Positions 54,619 to 62,935 of a stretch of DNA of 64,000 nt are shown here, piece after piece. The stretch spans positions 2,635,614 through 2,699,613 of the forward strand of contig NZ_CP072596.1 of assembly GCF_017815535.1 (NCBI RefSeq), written 5' to 3'. The notes beneath the pieces are model-generated. The model was not told where the DNA came from, searched no databases, and was given only the letters and a program-made list of their open reading frames with translations. A program made the translations under genes and the position numbers. Source of the stretch: Tessaracoccus sp. MC1865. GTDB taxonomy: Bacteria > Actinomycetota > Actinomycetes > Propionibacteriales > Propionibacteriaceae. Every line of letters starts with the position of its first letter. Within the stretch, counting starts at the first letter, position 1.

Positions 54619-56033
54619 TGTCCGCGCAGGCGCAGGTGATGCCCCAGGTCGCCGATGAGGTCATCGTCTACAAGAAACGGCGCAACGTCGAGCTGCTGCT
54701 GCTGGTGCTGGCGCAGAGCTTCGGGTTCGCGGGCTGGGTCATCACCAATCTCAACCTCTACGGCGAGCTACCCACCACCATGCCGGCGACGGCCGCCCTC
54801 TGGTACGGCCTGGGGCTGGTGACGCACCTGGTGGTGCGCTTCAAGCTGCCCTACGCAGACCCGGTGATCCTGCCCACGGTGTTCCTCCTCAACGGCCTCG
54901 GCCTGGCGATGATCTACCGCATCGACCAGATCCCCGAACCGGTCCGCACGGATTCCTCGATGCAACTGGTCTGGACGACACTCGGGCTGGTGCTCTTCAC
55001 GCTGGTCGTCTTCCTGCTGCGTGACCACCGCCGCCTCCAGCGCTACCCGTACCTGCTGTTCATCGGCGGCCTGATCCTGCTGCTGCTGCCGCTGGCGCCG
55101 TTCATCGGCCACGCGTCGGGCGGCGCGCGGATCTGGATCCGCGTGTTCGGCTACTCGTTCCAGCCGGCCGAGATCGCCAAGATCATGCTGGCCATCGCGT
55201 TCGCCGCCTACTTCTACGAGAAGCGCGACCTCCTGGCCCTGGCCGGCAAGCGCTTCCTCGGCATCGATTTCCCGCGCGCCAGAGACCTCGGCCCCATCGC
55301 CGTGATGTGGCTCGCGTCGCTGGCCGTCATGGTGTTCCAGAACGACCTGGGCACCTCGCTGCTGTTCTTCGGCCTGTTCACCGTGATGATCTACATCGCG
55401 ACGGAGCGGCCGGCGTGGCCGATCATCGCCGGGCTCGCGTTCGTCGCCGCCGGCATCGCGGCCTACAACTTCACCAGCCACGTGCCGCGCCGCGTCAACG
55501 CGTGGCTGGACCCGTTCTCCGACTACGACCGGAACCTGCAGATCATCTCCGCCCAGTTCGGCCTGGGCTGGGGCGGGCTGTTCGGCCGCGGCTGGGGGCT
55601 CGGCCGCCCCGGGCTCACCCCGCTGGCGAAGTCGGACATGATCGCCGCCGCAATCGGCGAGGAACTGGGCGTGCTCGGCCTGATGGCCGTCATCCTGGCC
55701 TACGCGCTCCTGATCGCCCGCGGCTTCAAGACCGCCGTGACCTCGCCGGACGGGTTCGGCAAGATGCTCGCCGCCGGCCTCAGCTTCGTGTTCGCGCTGC
55801 AGGTCTTCGTCATCATCGGAGGCGTCACGCGCCTGCTGCCGCTGACCGGTCTCACCACGCCGTTCATGTCGCAGGGCGGCTCATCGCTGATCGCCAACTG
55901 GATCATCATCGGCATCCTGATGGTCATCTCGCACCGGAGCCGGCAGCCCCAGGCCGCCACTGCGGCGCCGCAGGATGTCGCCCAGCTCGACGCCTCGTCA
56001 CTCGATGACGCGACGGCGGTGATCCACCGGTGA
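54618..56033 (+). CDS. rodA: RodA/FtsW-family SEDS glycosyltransferase
   Basis: A 471-aa polytopic peptidoglycan polymerase of the SEDS family. Conserved features are the FQPAEIAKIMLAI helix, the QNDLGTSLLFFGLF loop (catalytic Asp region), AQFGLGWGGLFGRGWGLGRPGLTPLAKSDMIAAAIGEELG and the PFMSQGGSSLIANW segment. It overlaps pstP and pbpA, its partner transpeptidase. Confidence 0.95.
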   Translation: MSAQAQVMPQVADEVIVYKKRRNVELLLLVLAQSFGFAGWVITNLNLYGELPTTMPATAALWYGLGLVTHLVVRFKLPYADPVILPTVFLLNGLGLAMIYRIDQIPEPVRTDSSMQLVWTTLGLVLFTLVVFLLRDHRRLQRYPYLLFIGGLILLLLPLAPFIGHASGGARIWIRVFGYSFQPAEIAKIMLAIAFAAYFYEKRDLLALAGKRFLGIDFPRARDLGPIAVMWLASLAVMVFQNDLGTSLLFFGLFTVMIYIATERPAWPIIAGLAFVAAGIAAYNFTSHVPRRVNAWLDPFSDYDRNLQIISAQFGLGWGGLFGRGWGLGRPGLTPLAKSDMIAAAIGEELGVLGLMAVILAYALLIARGFKTAVTSPDGFGKMLAAGLSFVFALQVFVIIGGVTRLLPLTGLTTPFMSQGGSSLIANWIIIGILMVISHRSRQPQAATAAPQDVAQLDASSLDDATAVIHR

Positions 56034-57457
56034 ACGGACCCATTCGCAAGGTCGCCTCCTTCGTGGCACTCCTGCTGGCCGCGCTGTTGGTCAACCTCAC
56101 CTGGATCTCCGTGGTGCGGACGGACTCGCTCAATGAGGACGGCCGCAACCGCCGCGTCCGCGACGCGGAGTTCTCCCGCAACCGCGGCACCATCCTGGTG
56201 GGCAACACGCCCATCGCGCAGTCGGTGGAGCGCTCCGGCCGGTTCCCCTACGTGCGCACCTACCCCGCCCCTGAACTGTGGAGCTCGGTGACCGGGTGGT
56301 ACTCCTACGACTACGCCCGTTCCGGGCTCGAGCAGAGCTACAACCAGCAGCTCGCCGGCACGTCGACGTCACAGGCGGCGAGCCGGGTGGTCGACATCCT
56401 CAGCGGCAGGCAGGGGCGCGGCGCGAACCTGTCCACCACGCTGAACCCCGCCGCCCAGGCCGCGGCGGTGGCCGCGCTCGGCAACCAGCGCGGCGCCGTC
56501 GTCGCCATGGACTACACCACCGGCGCCATCCTGGCCCTGGTCTCCACGCCCACCTACGACCCCAACAGCCTCGCGACAGTGGACCTCGCCGCGGAGCGCG
56601 ACGCCTGGTCAGCACTGCTCAACGCCCCCGAGGAACCGCTGAAGAACCGGGCAACGCGCGAGGTCTACCCCCCGGGGTCGACCTTCAAGCTGATCACCGC
56701 GGCGGCCGCCCTCGAGGACGGCATGGTGCCCTCCACGGAGGTCGACGCGCCCGCGTCGCTGCGGCTTCCCAACTCCTCGCGGTCGATGGGCAACTCCACC
56801 AACTGCGGCGGCACCACGGTCACCCTCGAGCAGGCCATGAAGACGTCGTGCAACACCGCCTTCGGCAACATCGGGCTGGAGCTGGGCGCCGAGAAGATGA
56901 TCGAGATGGCGGAGAAGTTCGGGTTCAACCAGGACCAGACCATCGACATCTCCGCAGCCACCTCCCGCTTCCCCACGGAGATCGACGAGGCCCAGACCGC
57001 GCTGACCGCCATCGGCCAGTTCGACGTGGCCGCCTCCCCGCTACAGATCGTGCAGGTGGCGGCCGCCATCGCCAACGGCGGCGAGATGATGCGCCCCCAC
57101 CTGGTCTCCACCGTCACCAACCGCGACCTCACCGTGCTCACCGCCACCCAGCCGTCGTCGCTGGGCCGCCCCATCTCGGAGTCCACGGCCCAGCACCTGC
57201 GCGACATGATGGTGGCCACCGTGGAGGACGGCACCGGACGGCCCGCGCAGATCGACGGCGTCGTCGTGGGCGGCAAGACGGGCACCGCCCAGACGTCCCC
57301 GGACCGCCCGCCGTACGCCTGGTTCGTGGGGTACGCCGAAGACCCGAAGGTCGCCGTCGTCTCGTTCATCGAGAACGCCGACGTAGAGCGCGACGACATC
57401 TCCGGCGGCCGCCTGGCCGCCCCCATCTTCAAGGCTGTTGTGGAGGCCCTGCGGTGA
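56030..57457 (+). CDS. pbpA: PbpA, class B penicillin-binding protein
   Basis: A 475-aa bitopic transpeptidase with an N-terminal helix (FVALLLAALLVNLTW). The penicillin-binding motifs are STFK (Ser at about residue 222), SCN and KTGT. The GTG start overlaps rodA (GTGA). It crosslinks peptidoglycan with RodA in elongation or division. Confidence 0.95.
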   Translation: MNGPIRKVASFVALLLAALLVNLTWISVVRTDSLNEDGRNRRVRDAEFSRNRGTILVGNTPIAQSVERSGRFPYVRTYPAPELWSSVTGWYSYDYARSGLEQSYNQQLAGTSTSQAASRVVDILSGRQGRGANLSTTLNPAAQAAAVAALGNQRGAVVAMDYTTGAILALVSTPTYDPNSLATVDLAAERDAWSALLNAPEEPLKNRATREVYPPGSTFKLITAAAALEDGMVPSTEVDAPASLRLPNSSRSMGNSTNCGGTTVTLEQAMKTSCNTAFGNIGLELGAEKMIEMAEKFGFNQDQTIDISAATSRFPTEIDEAQTALTAIGQFDVAASPLQIVQVAAAIANGGEMMRPHLVSTVTNRDLTVLTATQPSSLGRPISESTAQHLRDMMVATVEDGTGRPAQIDGVVVGGKTGTAQTSPDRPPYAWFVGYAEDPKVAVVSFIENADVERDDISGGRLAAPIFKAVVEALR

Positions 57458-57524
57458 ACTTCTCAGACTTCTCTCATGTGCATGCTTCAAGATGGTGCGT
57501 GACAAACCGAAAGGACCGGGTGCG

Positions 57525-59441
57525 ATGACAGAGCGAGGAGCCCTGCTCGGCAACCGCTACGAACTCGATCAAGTCATTGGTCGAGGTGGCATGGCCGAGG
57601 TGTGGCGCGCGCGGGACGTGCGGCTGGAACGTGACGTCGCGATCAAGCGGCTACGCGTCGACCTGGCCAGCGACCCGACGTTCCAGGCCCGGTTCCGTCG
57701 GGAGGCCCAGTCGGCCGCGGGGCTGAACCACCCCAACATCGTCGCCGTCTACGACACCGGCGAGCAGCTCGACACCGTCTCGAACGTGTCGGTGCCCTAC
57801 ATCGTGATGGAACTCGTGGAGGGCGTCACGCTGCGTGACGTGCTGCGCGGAGGGCGCAAACTCGTACCCGAGCGCGCGTTGGAGTTCACCGCCGGCGTGC
57901 TGGACGCACTGGCGTACTCGCACCGCGCCGGGATCATCCACCGCGACATCAAGCCGGCCAACGTCATGATGACGTCCAACGGCACCGTCAAGGTGATGGA
58001 CTTCGGCATCGCGCGCGCCGTGGCGGACACGTCCGCCACCATGACGCAGACCGCCGCCGTGATCGGCACCGCCCAGTACCTGTCGCCGGAGCAGGCGCGC
58101 GGCGAGAAGGTCGACAACCGCTCCGACATCTACTCCGTCGGTTGCCTCCTCTACGAACTGCTGACCTCGCAGCCGTTGTTCAAGGGCGACTCGCCCGTGA
58201 GCGTCGCCTACCAGCACGTCCGCGAACAGCCCGTCCCGCCATCGCAGATCGACCCTGAAGTCACGCCGGAGATGGACGCCATCGTCCTGAAGTCGCTGTC
58301 GAAGGACCCCAGGGACCGGTACCAGGACGCGTCGGAGATGCGCGAGGACATCCTGCGCTCCCTCAGCGGCCAGCCGGTGTTGGCCGCCGCTCCAGCGGAC
58401 GTGCCCACGCAGGTGATCCCGTCTGACCCCATGACGACGACCGCCCGCCGCGGCGTGATGCCCGCAGACCCCACCGTCGCCTCCACGAACTCGCCGGTGG
58501 TGCCACCGCCGATGGTGCCCATCGAGCACCTCGCCGACGAAGAGGACGAGCCCCGCTCCCGCACCGGCATGATCGTGCTGGCCGTCGTGGGCGGGCTCGT
58601 GGTCATCGGCCTGATCATCGGCCTCCTGATGCTGCTCAACCCGCCCGGCCCCACGGAGACCACGCCGTCGCCCACGCCGTCGGTGTCGCTCTCGCCGTCG
58701 CCGTCGCCGTCGCCCAGCACCGAGTCGCCCACGCCCAGCCCGTCGCCCTCGCCGTCGGAGAGCCCGACGGTGGAACTGGCGCTCATGCCGGACGTGATCG
58801 GCATGAACCGCGCCCAGGCGGAGAACGTGGTACGCAACGCCGAACTCCAGCCCGTCGTCGAGGAGCGCCCCGGCACCGCCGACGACCGTGGACAGGTCGT
58901 GGAGACCGACCCTGTCGCCGATGTGGAACTGGAACCCGGCTCCGAGGTGACGCTGTTCGTGTCCACCGGCGTCGAGACCCGCACCATCCCGGAGACGGTC
59001 ACGGGTATCAACTACGACGCCGCCGTGGACCTGCTGACCGCCAGCGGTTTCACCAACATCCAGGAGGCCGTGCAGGCCGATCCCAGGGAGGAGGGCCCGC
59101 AGGCCAACCTGGGCGACGTCATCAAGACCGAACCGGCCCCGGGCACCGCAGTCGCCATCGACACGCCCATCACGCTGTATGTGGCGACGGGCAACTCGAT
59201 CGTGCCGCGCCTGACCGGCCTGAACCAGGCCGACGCCACCGCCGCCGCCGCGGAACGTGGCTTCACCATCACAGTGGTGGAGGAGGAGTCGACTGCGCAG
59301 GTGCCCGGAGTCGTCTTCGAGCAGGAGGCCGTGTGGGATGAGCCGTGGCCGCGGAACCAGCCCTTCGAGGTGAAGGTCGCCAAGGCCCCCGCCTCGGAGC
59401 CCCCGGCAGCCTCCAGCCCGGCGGCATCACCGACGCCGTAG
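57525..59441 (+). CDS. pknB: PknB, PASTA-domain Ser/Thr kinase
   Basis: A 638-aa receptor kinase. The kinase domain (about 12-275) has the glycine loop IGRGGMAEVWRA, DVAIKRL, HRDIKPANV and DFGIARA. A helix at about 345-372 leads into a Pro/Ser/Thr linker with about 40 residues of SPSP-like repeats, then three PASTA repeats that bind muropeptides. I chose the ATG at 57525; the frame upstream overlaps pbpA. No separate pknA lies between pbpA and this gene, unlike mycobacteria. Confidence 0.95.
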   Translation: MTERGALLGNRYELDQVIGRGGMAEVWRARDVRLERDVAIKRLRVDLASDPTFQARFRREAQSAAGLNHPNIVAVYDTGEQLDTVSNVSVPYIVMELVEGVTLRDVLRGGRKLVPERALEFTAGVLDALAYSHRAGIIHRDIKPANVMMTSNGTVKVMDFGIARAVADTSATMTQTAAVIGTAQYLSPEQARGEKVDNRSDIYSVGCLLYELLTSQPLFKGDSPVSVAYQHVREQPVPPSQIDPEVTPEMDAIVLKSLSKDPRDRYQDASEMREDILRSLSGQPVLAAAPADVPTQVIPSDPMTTTARRGVMPADPTVASTNSPVVPPPMVPIEHLADEEDEPRSRTGMIVLAVVGGLVVIGLIIGLLMLLNPPGPTETTPSPTPSVSLSPSPSPSPSTESPTPSPSPSPSESPTVELALMPDVIGMNRAQAENVVRNAELQPVVEERPGTADDRGQVVETDPVADVELEPGSEVTLFVSTGVETRTIPETVTGINYDAAVDLLTASGFTNIQEAVQADPREEGPQANLGDVIKTEPAPGTAVAIDTPITLYVATGNSIVPRLTGLNQADATAAAAERGFTITVVEEESTAQVPGVVFEQEAVWDEPWPRNQPFEVKVAKAPASEPPAASSPAASPTP

Positions 59442-59477
59442 CCGGCCGCACCCGATAGACGTCCGCCAGATGCAGGT

Positions 59478-59500
59478 ACCCCCCTCGAAAAGAGGGGGGT
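59478..59500 (+). terminator. Hairpin after pknB
   Basis: ACCCCCCTC (59478-59486) and GAGGGGGGT (59492-59500), 9-bp stem with loop GAAAA, about 36 nt after the pknB stop; no T-run. Confidence 0.6.
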
Positions 59501-59595
59501 CACTCCACCTGGTGGCCGTTTACCGTTCTCCTGCCGTGGGTACGTGCCGGTGGAGCGGCGGGGCCACACCGCGCCCGCGGTGGCACAATGGCTCA

Positions 59596-60237
59596 GTGGC
59601 CCGCATCCTCGTCATCGACAATTACGATTCGTTCGTCTACAACATCGTGTCCTACCTCGCCCAGATCGGCGCGGAGGTCGAGGTGTGGCGCAACGACGAC
59701 CCCCGCTTCGCGGATGAGCGCTGGCACGAAAGCTTCGACGGCATCCTGATCTCCCCCGGCCCCGGCACTCCGGAGGCCGCCGGCGTCTGCATCGACGTGG
59801 TGCGCACCCTCAGCGGCGTGAAGCCCATCTTCGGCGTCTGCCTGGGTCTGCAGGCCATCGGCGTCGCGTTCGGCGGCGTCGTGGACCGGGCGCCCGAGCA
59901 GCTCCACGGCAAGACTTCGCCCGTGTTCCATGAGGGCACGGGCGTGTTCAAGGGACTGCCCTCGCCCGTCACCACCACCCGCTACCACTCGCTGGCCATC
60001 ATGGAGGACTCGGTTCCCGAGGTCCTGGAGGTCACCGCGCGGACCGAGAGCGGCGTCATCATGGCGGTACGGCACCGCGAGCTCGCCGTCGAGGCCGTGC
60101 AGTTCCACCCGGAGTCGGTCCTCACCGAGGGCGGTTACCAGATGCTGGCCAACTGGCTCACGGAGTGCGGCGACACCGACGCCCCCGCCCGCGCCGCGGG
60201 GCTCTCGCCCCTGGTCACGGCGGACCTGAGCCGCTGA
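59596..60237 (+). CDS. Aminodeoxychorismate/anthranilate synthase component II
   Basis: A 213-aa glutamine amidotransferase (PabA/TrpG) that supplies ammonia for aminodeoxychorismate or anthranilate. The catalytic triad is Cys in FGVCLGLQAIG and His-Glu in VQFHPESV, and ILVIDNYDSFVYN is the family N-terminus. The GTG at 59596 is the start that begins this N-terminus. The same gene lies next to pknB in mycobacteria. A synthase subunit I is not nearby, so it could serve both pathways. Confidence 0.92.
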   Translation: MARILVIDNYDSFVYNIVSYLAQIGAEVEVWRNDDPRFADERWHESFDGILISPGPGTPEAAGVCIDVVRTLSGVKPIFGVCLGLQAIGVAFGGVVDRAPEQLHGKTSPVFHEGTGVFKGLPSPVTTTRYHSLAIMEDSVPEVLEVTARTESGVIMAVRHRELAVEAVQFHPESVLTEGGYQMLANWLTECGDTDAPARAAGLSPLVTADLSR

Positions 60238-60251
60238 CCAAGAGCACGCGG

Positions 60252-60285
60252 AAGCCGCCCGGATCCTGACGGATCCGGGCGGCTT
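60252..60285. terminator. Strong terminator after pabA/trpG
   Basis: Perfect 15-bp arms AAGCCGCCCGGATCC (60252-60266) and GGATCCGGGCGGCTT (60271-60285), loop TGAC. Confidence 0.88.
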
Positions 60286-60336
60286 CTCCCATTCAGTCGA
60301 GCGGCCACGAGGCGCGGCCGACTCTCACGAGTCTGG

Positions 60337-61482
60337 TCAGGCCAGGTTGTCCTCGAAGAGCTTCATGCGGTCAGCGTCGTTGGCGAAGACCTCGGCGGCG
60401 TTAGCCTTGGTGACGACGACGGGGTCGAGCTGGTAGATGTCGACGTCCTTGGTGCCGTTGTTCTCCTGGGTATCGGCGGCAGGGAGGCCTGCTCCCGACT
60501 GGAGGGCCTTGATCAGCTCGACCGTCTTGGCGACCAACGCGTCGGTCGGCTTGGCAACGGTGGAGTACTGCTCGCCCTTGGCGATGGAGACGATCGACTC
60601 GTTCTCGGCATCCAGGCCGTCGACCACCGGGATCCTCGACTGACCGGCCTGCTTCACCGAGGTCAGGATGGCGCGGGCGATGCCGTCATTCGGGGAGAGG
60701 ACGCCGTGGATCTCCTTGTCGGAGTAGAAGCCCGAGAGCAGGGAATCCATGCGCGACTGCGCCTTGGCGTTGTCCCAGTCCTGCGTGGCGACCTGGGTGA
60801 AGTCGGTCTGGCCGGACACGACGACGAGCGTCCCGTCGTCGATCTTGGGCTGCAGCACGCTCATGGCGCCCTTGAAGAAGTTCGGGGCATTGGGATCGGC
60901 CGGACCGCCGCCGAAGAGTTCGATGTTGTAGGGGCCGGGGCCAGTGGCCTCGAGTCCCTCGAGGAGCGACTCGCCCTGCAGTTCACCGGTGCGGACGGAG
61001 CCGAACTGCACGACCGCGTCGACGGCGGTGGTGTTCTCGATGAGTCGGTCGTAGCCGATGACGGCGACTCCAGCGTCGTGCGCCGTGGTCAGCACGGAGC
61101 CCAGCTGGGTGCCGTCGACCGGGCCGACGACGATGACCTTGGCGCCCTGCTCGATGAGCGCCTCGATCTGCTGCTGCTGCTGCGGCACCTTCTGGTCGGC
61201 GCTCTGGATGAGGGGCGTGAACCCGGCCTCCGTGAGCTGCGCCTCGAACATGGTCTCGGCTTCCTTCCAGTTCTGGGTGCCCAGCCACGGGAGGGCCACG
61301 CCGATGGTGGCGTCGGCCGGGAAGCCACCCTCGCTGCCGGCGGTGCTGGCCTCGCCGGCGGCCGGAGTGGTGCCGTCGCCGGCCACCGTGGCGTCGCCGC
61401 CCCGTCCGCCGCCGCAGGCCGTCAGGCTGAGGGAGGAGATCAGAAGTGCTGCCACGACTGCGGCTGTGCGCTTCAACTTCAT
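60337..61482 (-). CDS. Sugar ABC transporter substrate-binding lipoprotein (ChvE type)
   Basis: A 381-aa exported lipoprotein with signal and lipobox SSLSLTAC. The mature protein has the ChvE/Peripla_BP_4 fold: IGVALPWLGTQNWKEAETMFEAQL, VIVVGPVDGTQLGSVL, VIGYDRLIENT and GVLSPNDGIARAIL. I chose the ATG ending at 61482, with an AAAGGAACACC leader. It is the last gene of the ABC cluster and should bind a monosaccharide such as xylose, glucose or galactose; the exact sugar is not shown. Confidence 0.92.
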   Translation of the reverse strand: MKLKRTAAVVAALLISSLSLTACGGGRGGDATVAGDGTTPAAGEASTAGSEGGFPADATIGVALPWLGTQNWKEAETMFEAQLTEAGFTPLIQSADQKVPQQQQQIEALIEQGAKVIVVGPVDGTQLGSVLTTAHDAGVAVIGYDRLIENTTAVDAVVQFGSVRTGELQGESLLEGLEATGPGPYNIELFGGGPADPNAPNFFKGAMSVLQPKIDDGTLVVVSGQTDFTQVATQDWDNAKAQSRMDSLLSGFYSDKEIHGVLSPNDGIARAILTSVKQAGQSRIPVVDGLDAENESIVSIAKGEQYSTVAKPTDALVAKTVELIKALQSGAGLPAADTQENNGTKDVDIYQLDPVVVTKANAAEVFANDADRMKLFEDNLA

Positions 61483-61581
61483 GGTGGTGTTCCTTTCGGA
61501 GATTTTGGGCAGCATCGCCCAGGGGTGGGGTGGCGGAATGCCGTTAAAGGGGGTGTGACAAGGGTGCCGGTGTCGGCGGGA

Positions 61582-62922
61582 TCAGGACGGAATGGTGGCC
61601 TTGTTGTCGGTCGCCGGGCCTTCGACGGGGACCTCGGGGGTACCTGCCAGGTGCTGGGCCTCGGGAGTCCCTGCGGGGACCTCCGCGACGTCGGGCTTCT
61701 TTCCGACGTTGCGCATCAGCGTGCCGATGATCGACGGCTTGCCCTGGTTCTTGTTGTGCACGTCGAAGGCGACGGCGGCCAGCAGGACGAGGCCCTTGAT
61801 GACCTGCGTCTGGTCCGCGCCCACCCCCATCAGCATGAGCCCGGAGTTCAGGACGGCCATGACCAGGCCACCCACCATCGAGCCGACGACGGTGCCGATA
61901 CCACCGGAGACCGCGGCCCCGCCGATGAAGACCGCGGCGATGGCGTCGAGCTCCCACATGGTTCCGTCGGAGGGGCCCGCGGCGGTGGAGCGGCCGATGA
62001 AGAGGATGCCCGCGACGGCAGCGAGGAAGCTCATGTTGGTCATGACGAGGAAGTAGGTGCGCTGGGTGTTGACGCCCGAGAGCGCGGCCGCGGCCTTGTT
62101 GCCGCCGACGGCGTAGATGTGGCGGCCGAAGCGGGTGCGCTGCGTGATGGTGTGGTAGATGATCACGAGCACGACGAGGATCAGGCCGGGGATGGGGAAC
62201 GACGTGCCGGGGCGGCCGCTGCCGAACAGCCACGTGACGTAGCCGATGACGCCCGCGATCAGCACCACGCGGGTGCCGGTGACCCACAGCGGGATCTCGG
62301 AGCCGCGGGCCTTGGCCTGGCGACGTCGGTTGATCTCGCTGTACGCGAACCAGGCCAGCGCGAGGAGCCCGAGCAGCAGCGTCGAGTTGTTCAGACCGGT
62401 CCAGGCGGGCCCCCACTCGGGCAGGTAGCCGGCGCCGAGGTAGGAGAACTGCGTGGGCACGGGCACGGAGATGGAGTGCGACATCCAGATCACCAGACCG
62501 CGGAAGATCATCATGCCCGCCAAGGTGGTGATGAACCCCGGGATGCCCATCTTGGCCAGCCAGAAGCCGTGCCACATGCCCACGAGCACGCCGAGGACGA
62601 GGCCGAGCAGGAGGCCCGCCCACCAGGGGAAGCCGTACTGGGCGATGGAGATGGCCACGCTCATCCCGACGAAGCCGGCCACCGAGCCGACCGACAGGTC
62701 GATCTGCCCGATGACGATGACCATGACCATGCCGATGGCCAGGATCAGCACATAGGCGTTGCCCGAGATGAGGTTCTGGAAGTTGGACGACGTCAGCATC
62801 CGGCCGCCGGAGATGACGTTGAAGACGACGACGAGCGCGATCAGCGCCAACGCCATCGTGTACTGCTGGAGCTTGCCTCCAAAGACCTGCTTGAGAGCTT
62901 TCATGATGGTTCGATCTTCCAT
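61582..62922 (-). CDS. Sugar ABC transporter permease
   Basis: A 446-aa membrane permease of the ribose/xylose/ChvE (BPD_transp_2) group with about ten helices. It contains GQIDLSVGSVAGFVGM, KMGIPGFITTLAGMM, GRHIYAVGGNKAAAALSGVNTQRT and AVFIGGAAVSGGIGTVVGSMVGGLVMAVLNSGLML. The ATG at 62922 lacks an obvious ribosome site; the in-frame ATG at 62904 is the alternative. The hydrophilic C-terminal tail (about residues 410-446) is Pro/Ala/Glu-rich. Confidence 0.92.
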   Translation of the reverse strand: MEDRTIMKALKQVFGGKLQQYTMALALIALVVVFNVISGGRMLTSSNFQNLISGNAYVLILAIGMVMVIVIGQIDLSVGSVAGFVGMSVAISIAQYGFPWWAGLLLGLVLGVLVGMWHGFWLAKMGIPGFITTLAGMMIFRGLVIWMSHSISVPVPTQFSYLGAGYLPEWGPAWTGLNNSTLLLGLLALAWFAYSEINRRRQAKARGSEIPLWVTGTRVVLIAGVIGYVTWLFGSGRPGTSFPIPGLILVVLVIIYHTITQRTRFGRHIYAVGGNKAAAALSGVNTQRTYFLVMTNMSFLAAVAGILFIGRSTAAGPSDGTMWELDAIAAVFIGGAAVSGGIGTVVGSMVGGLVMAVLNSGLMLMGVGADQTQVIKGLVLLAAVAFDVHNKNQGKPSIIGTLMRNVGKKPDVAEVPAGTPEAQHLAGTPEVPVEGPATDNKATIPS

Positions 62923-62935
62923 GGTGACTGCGCCG

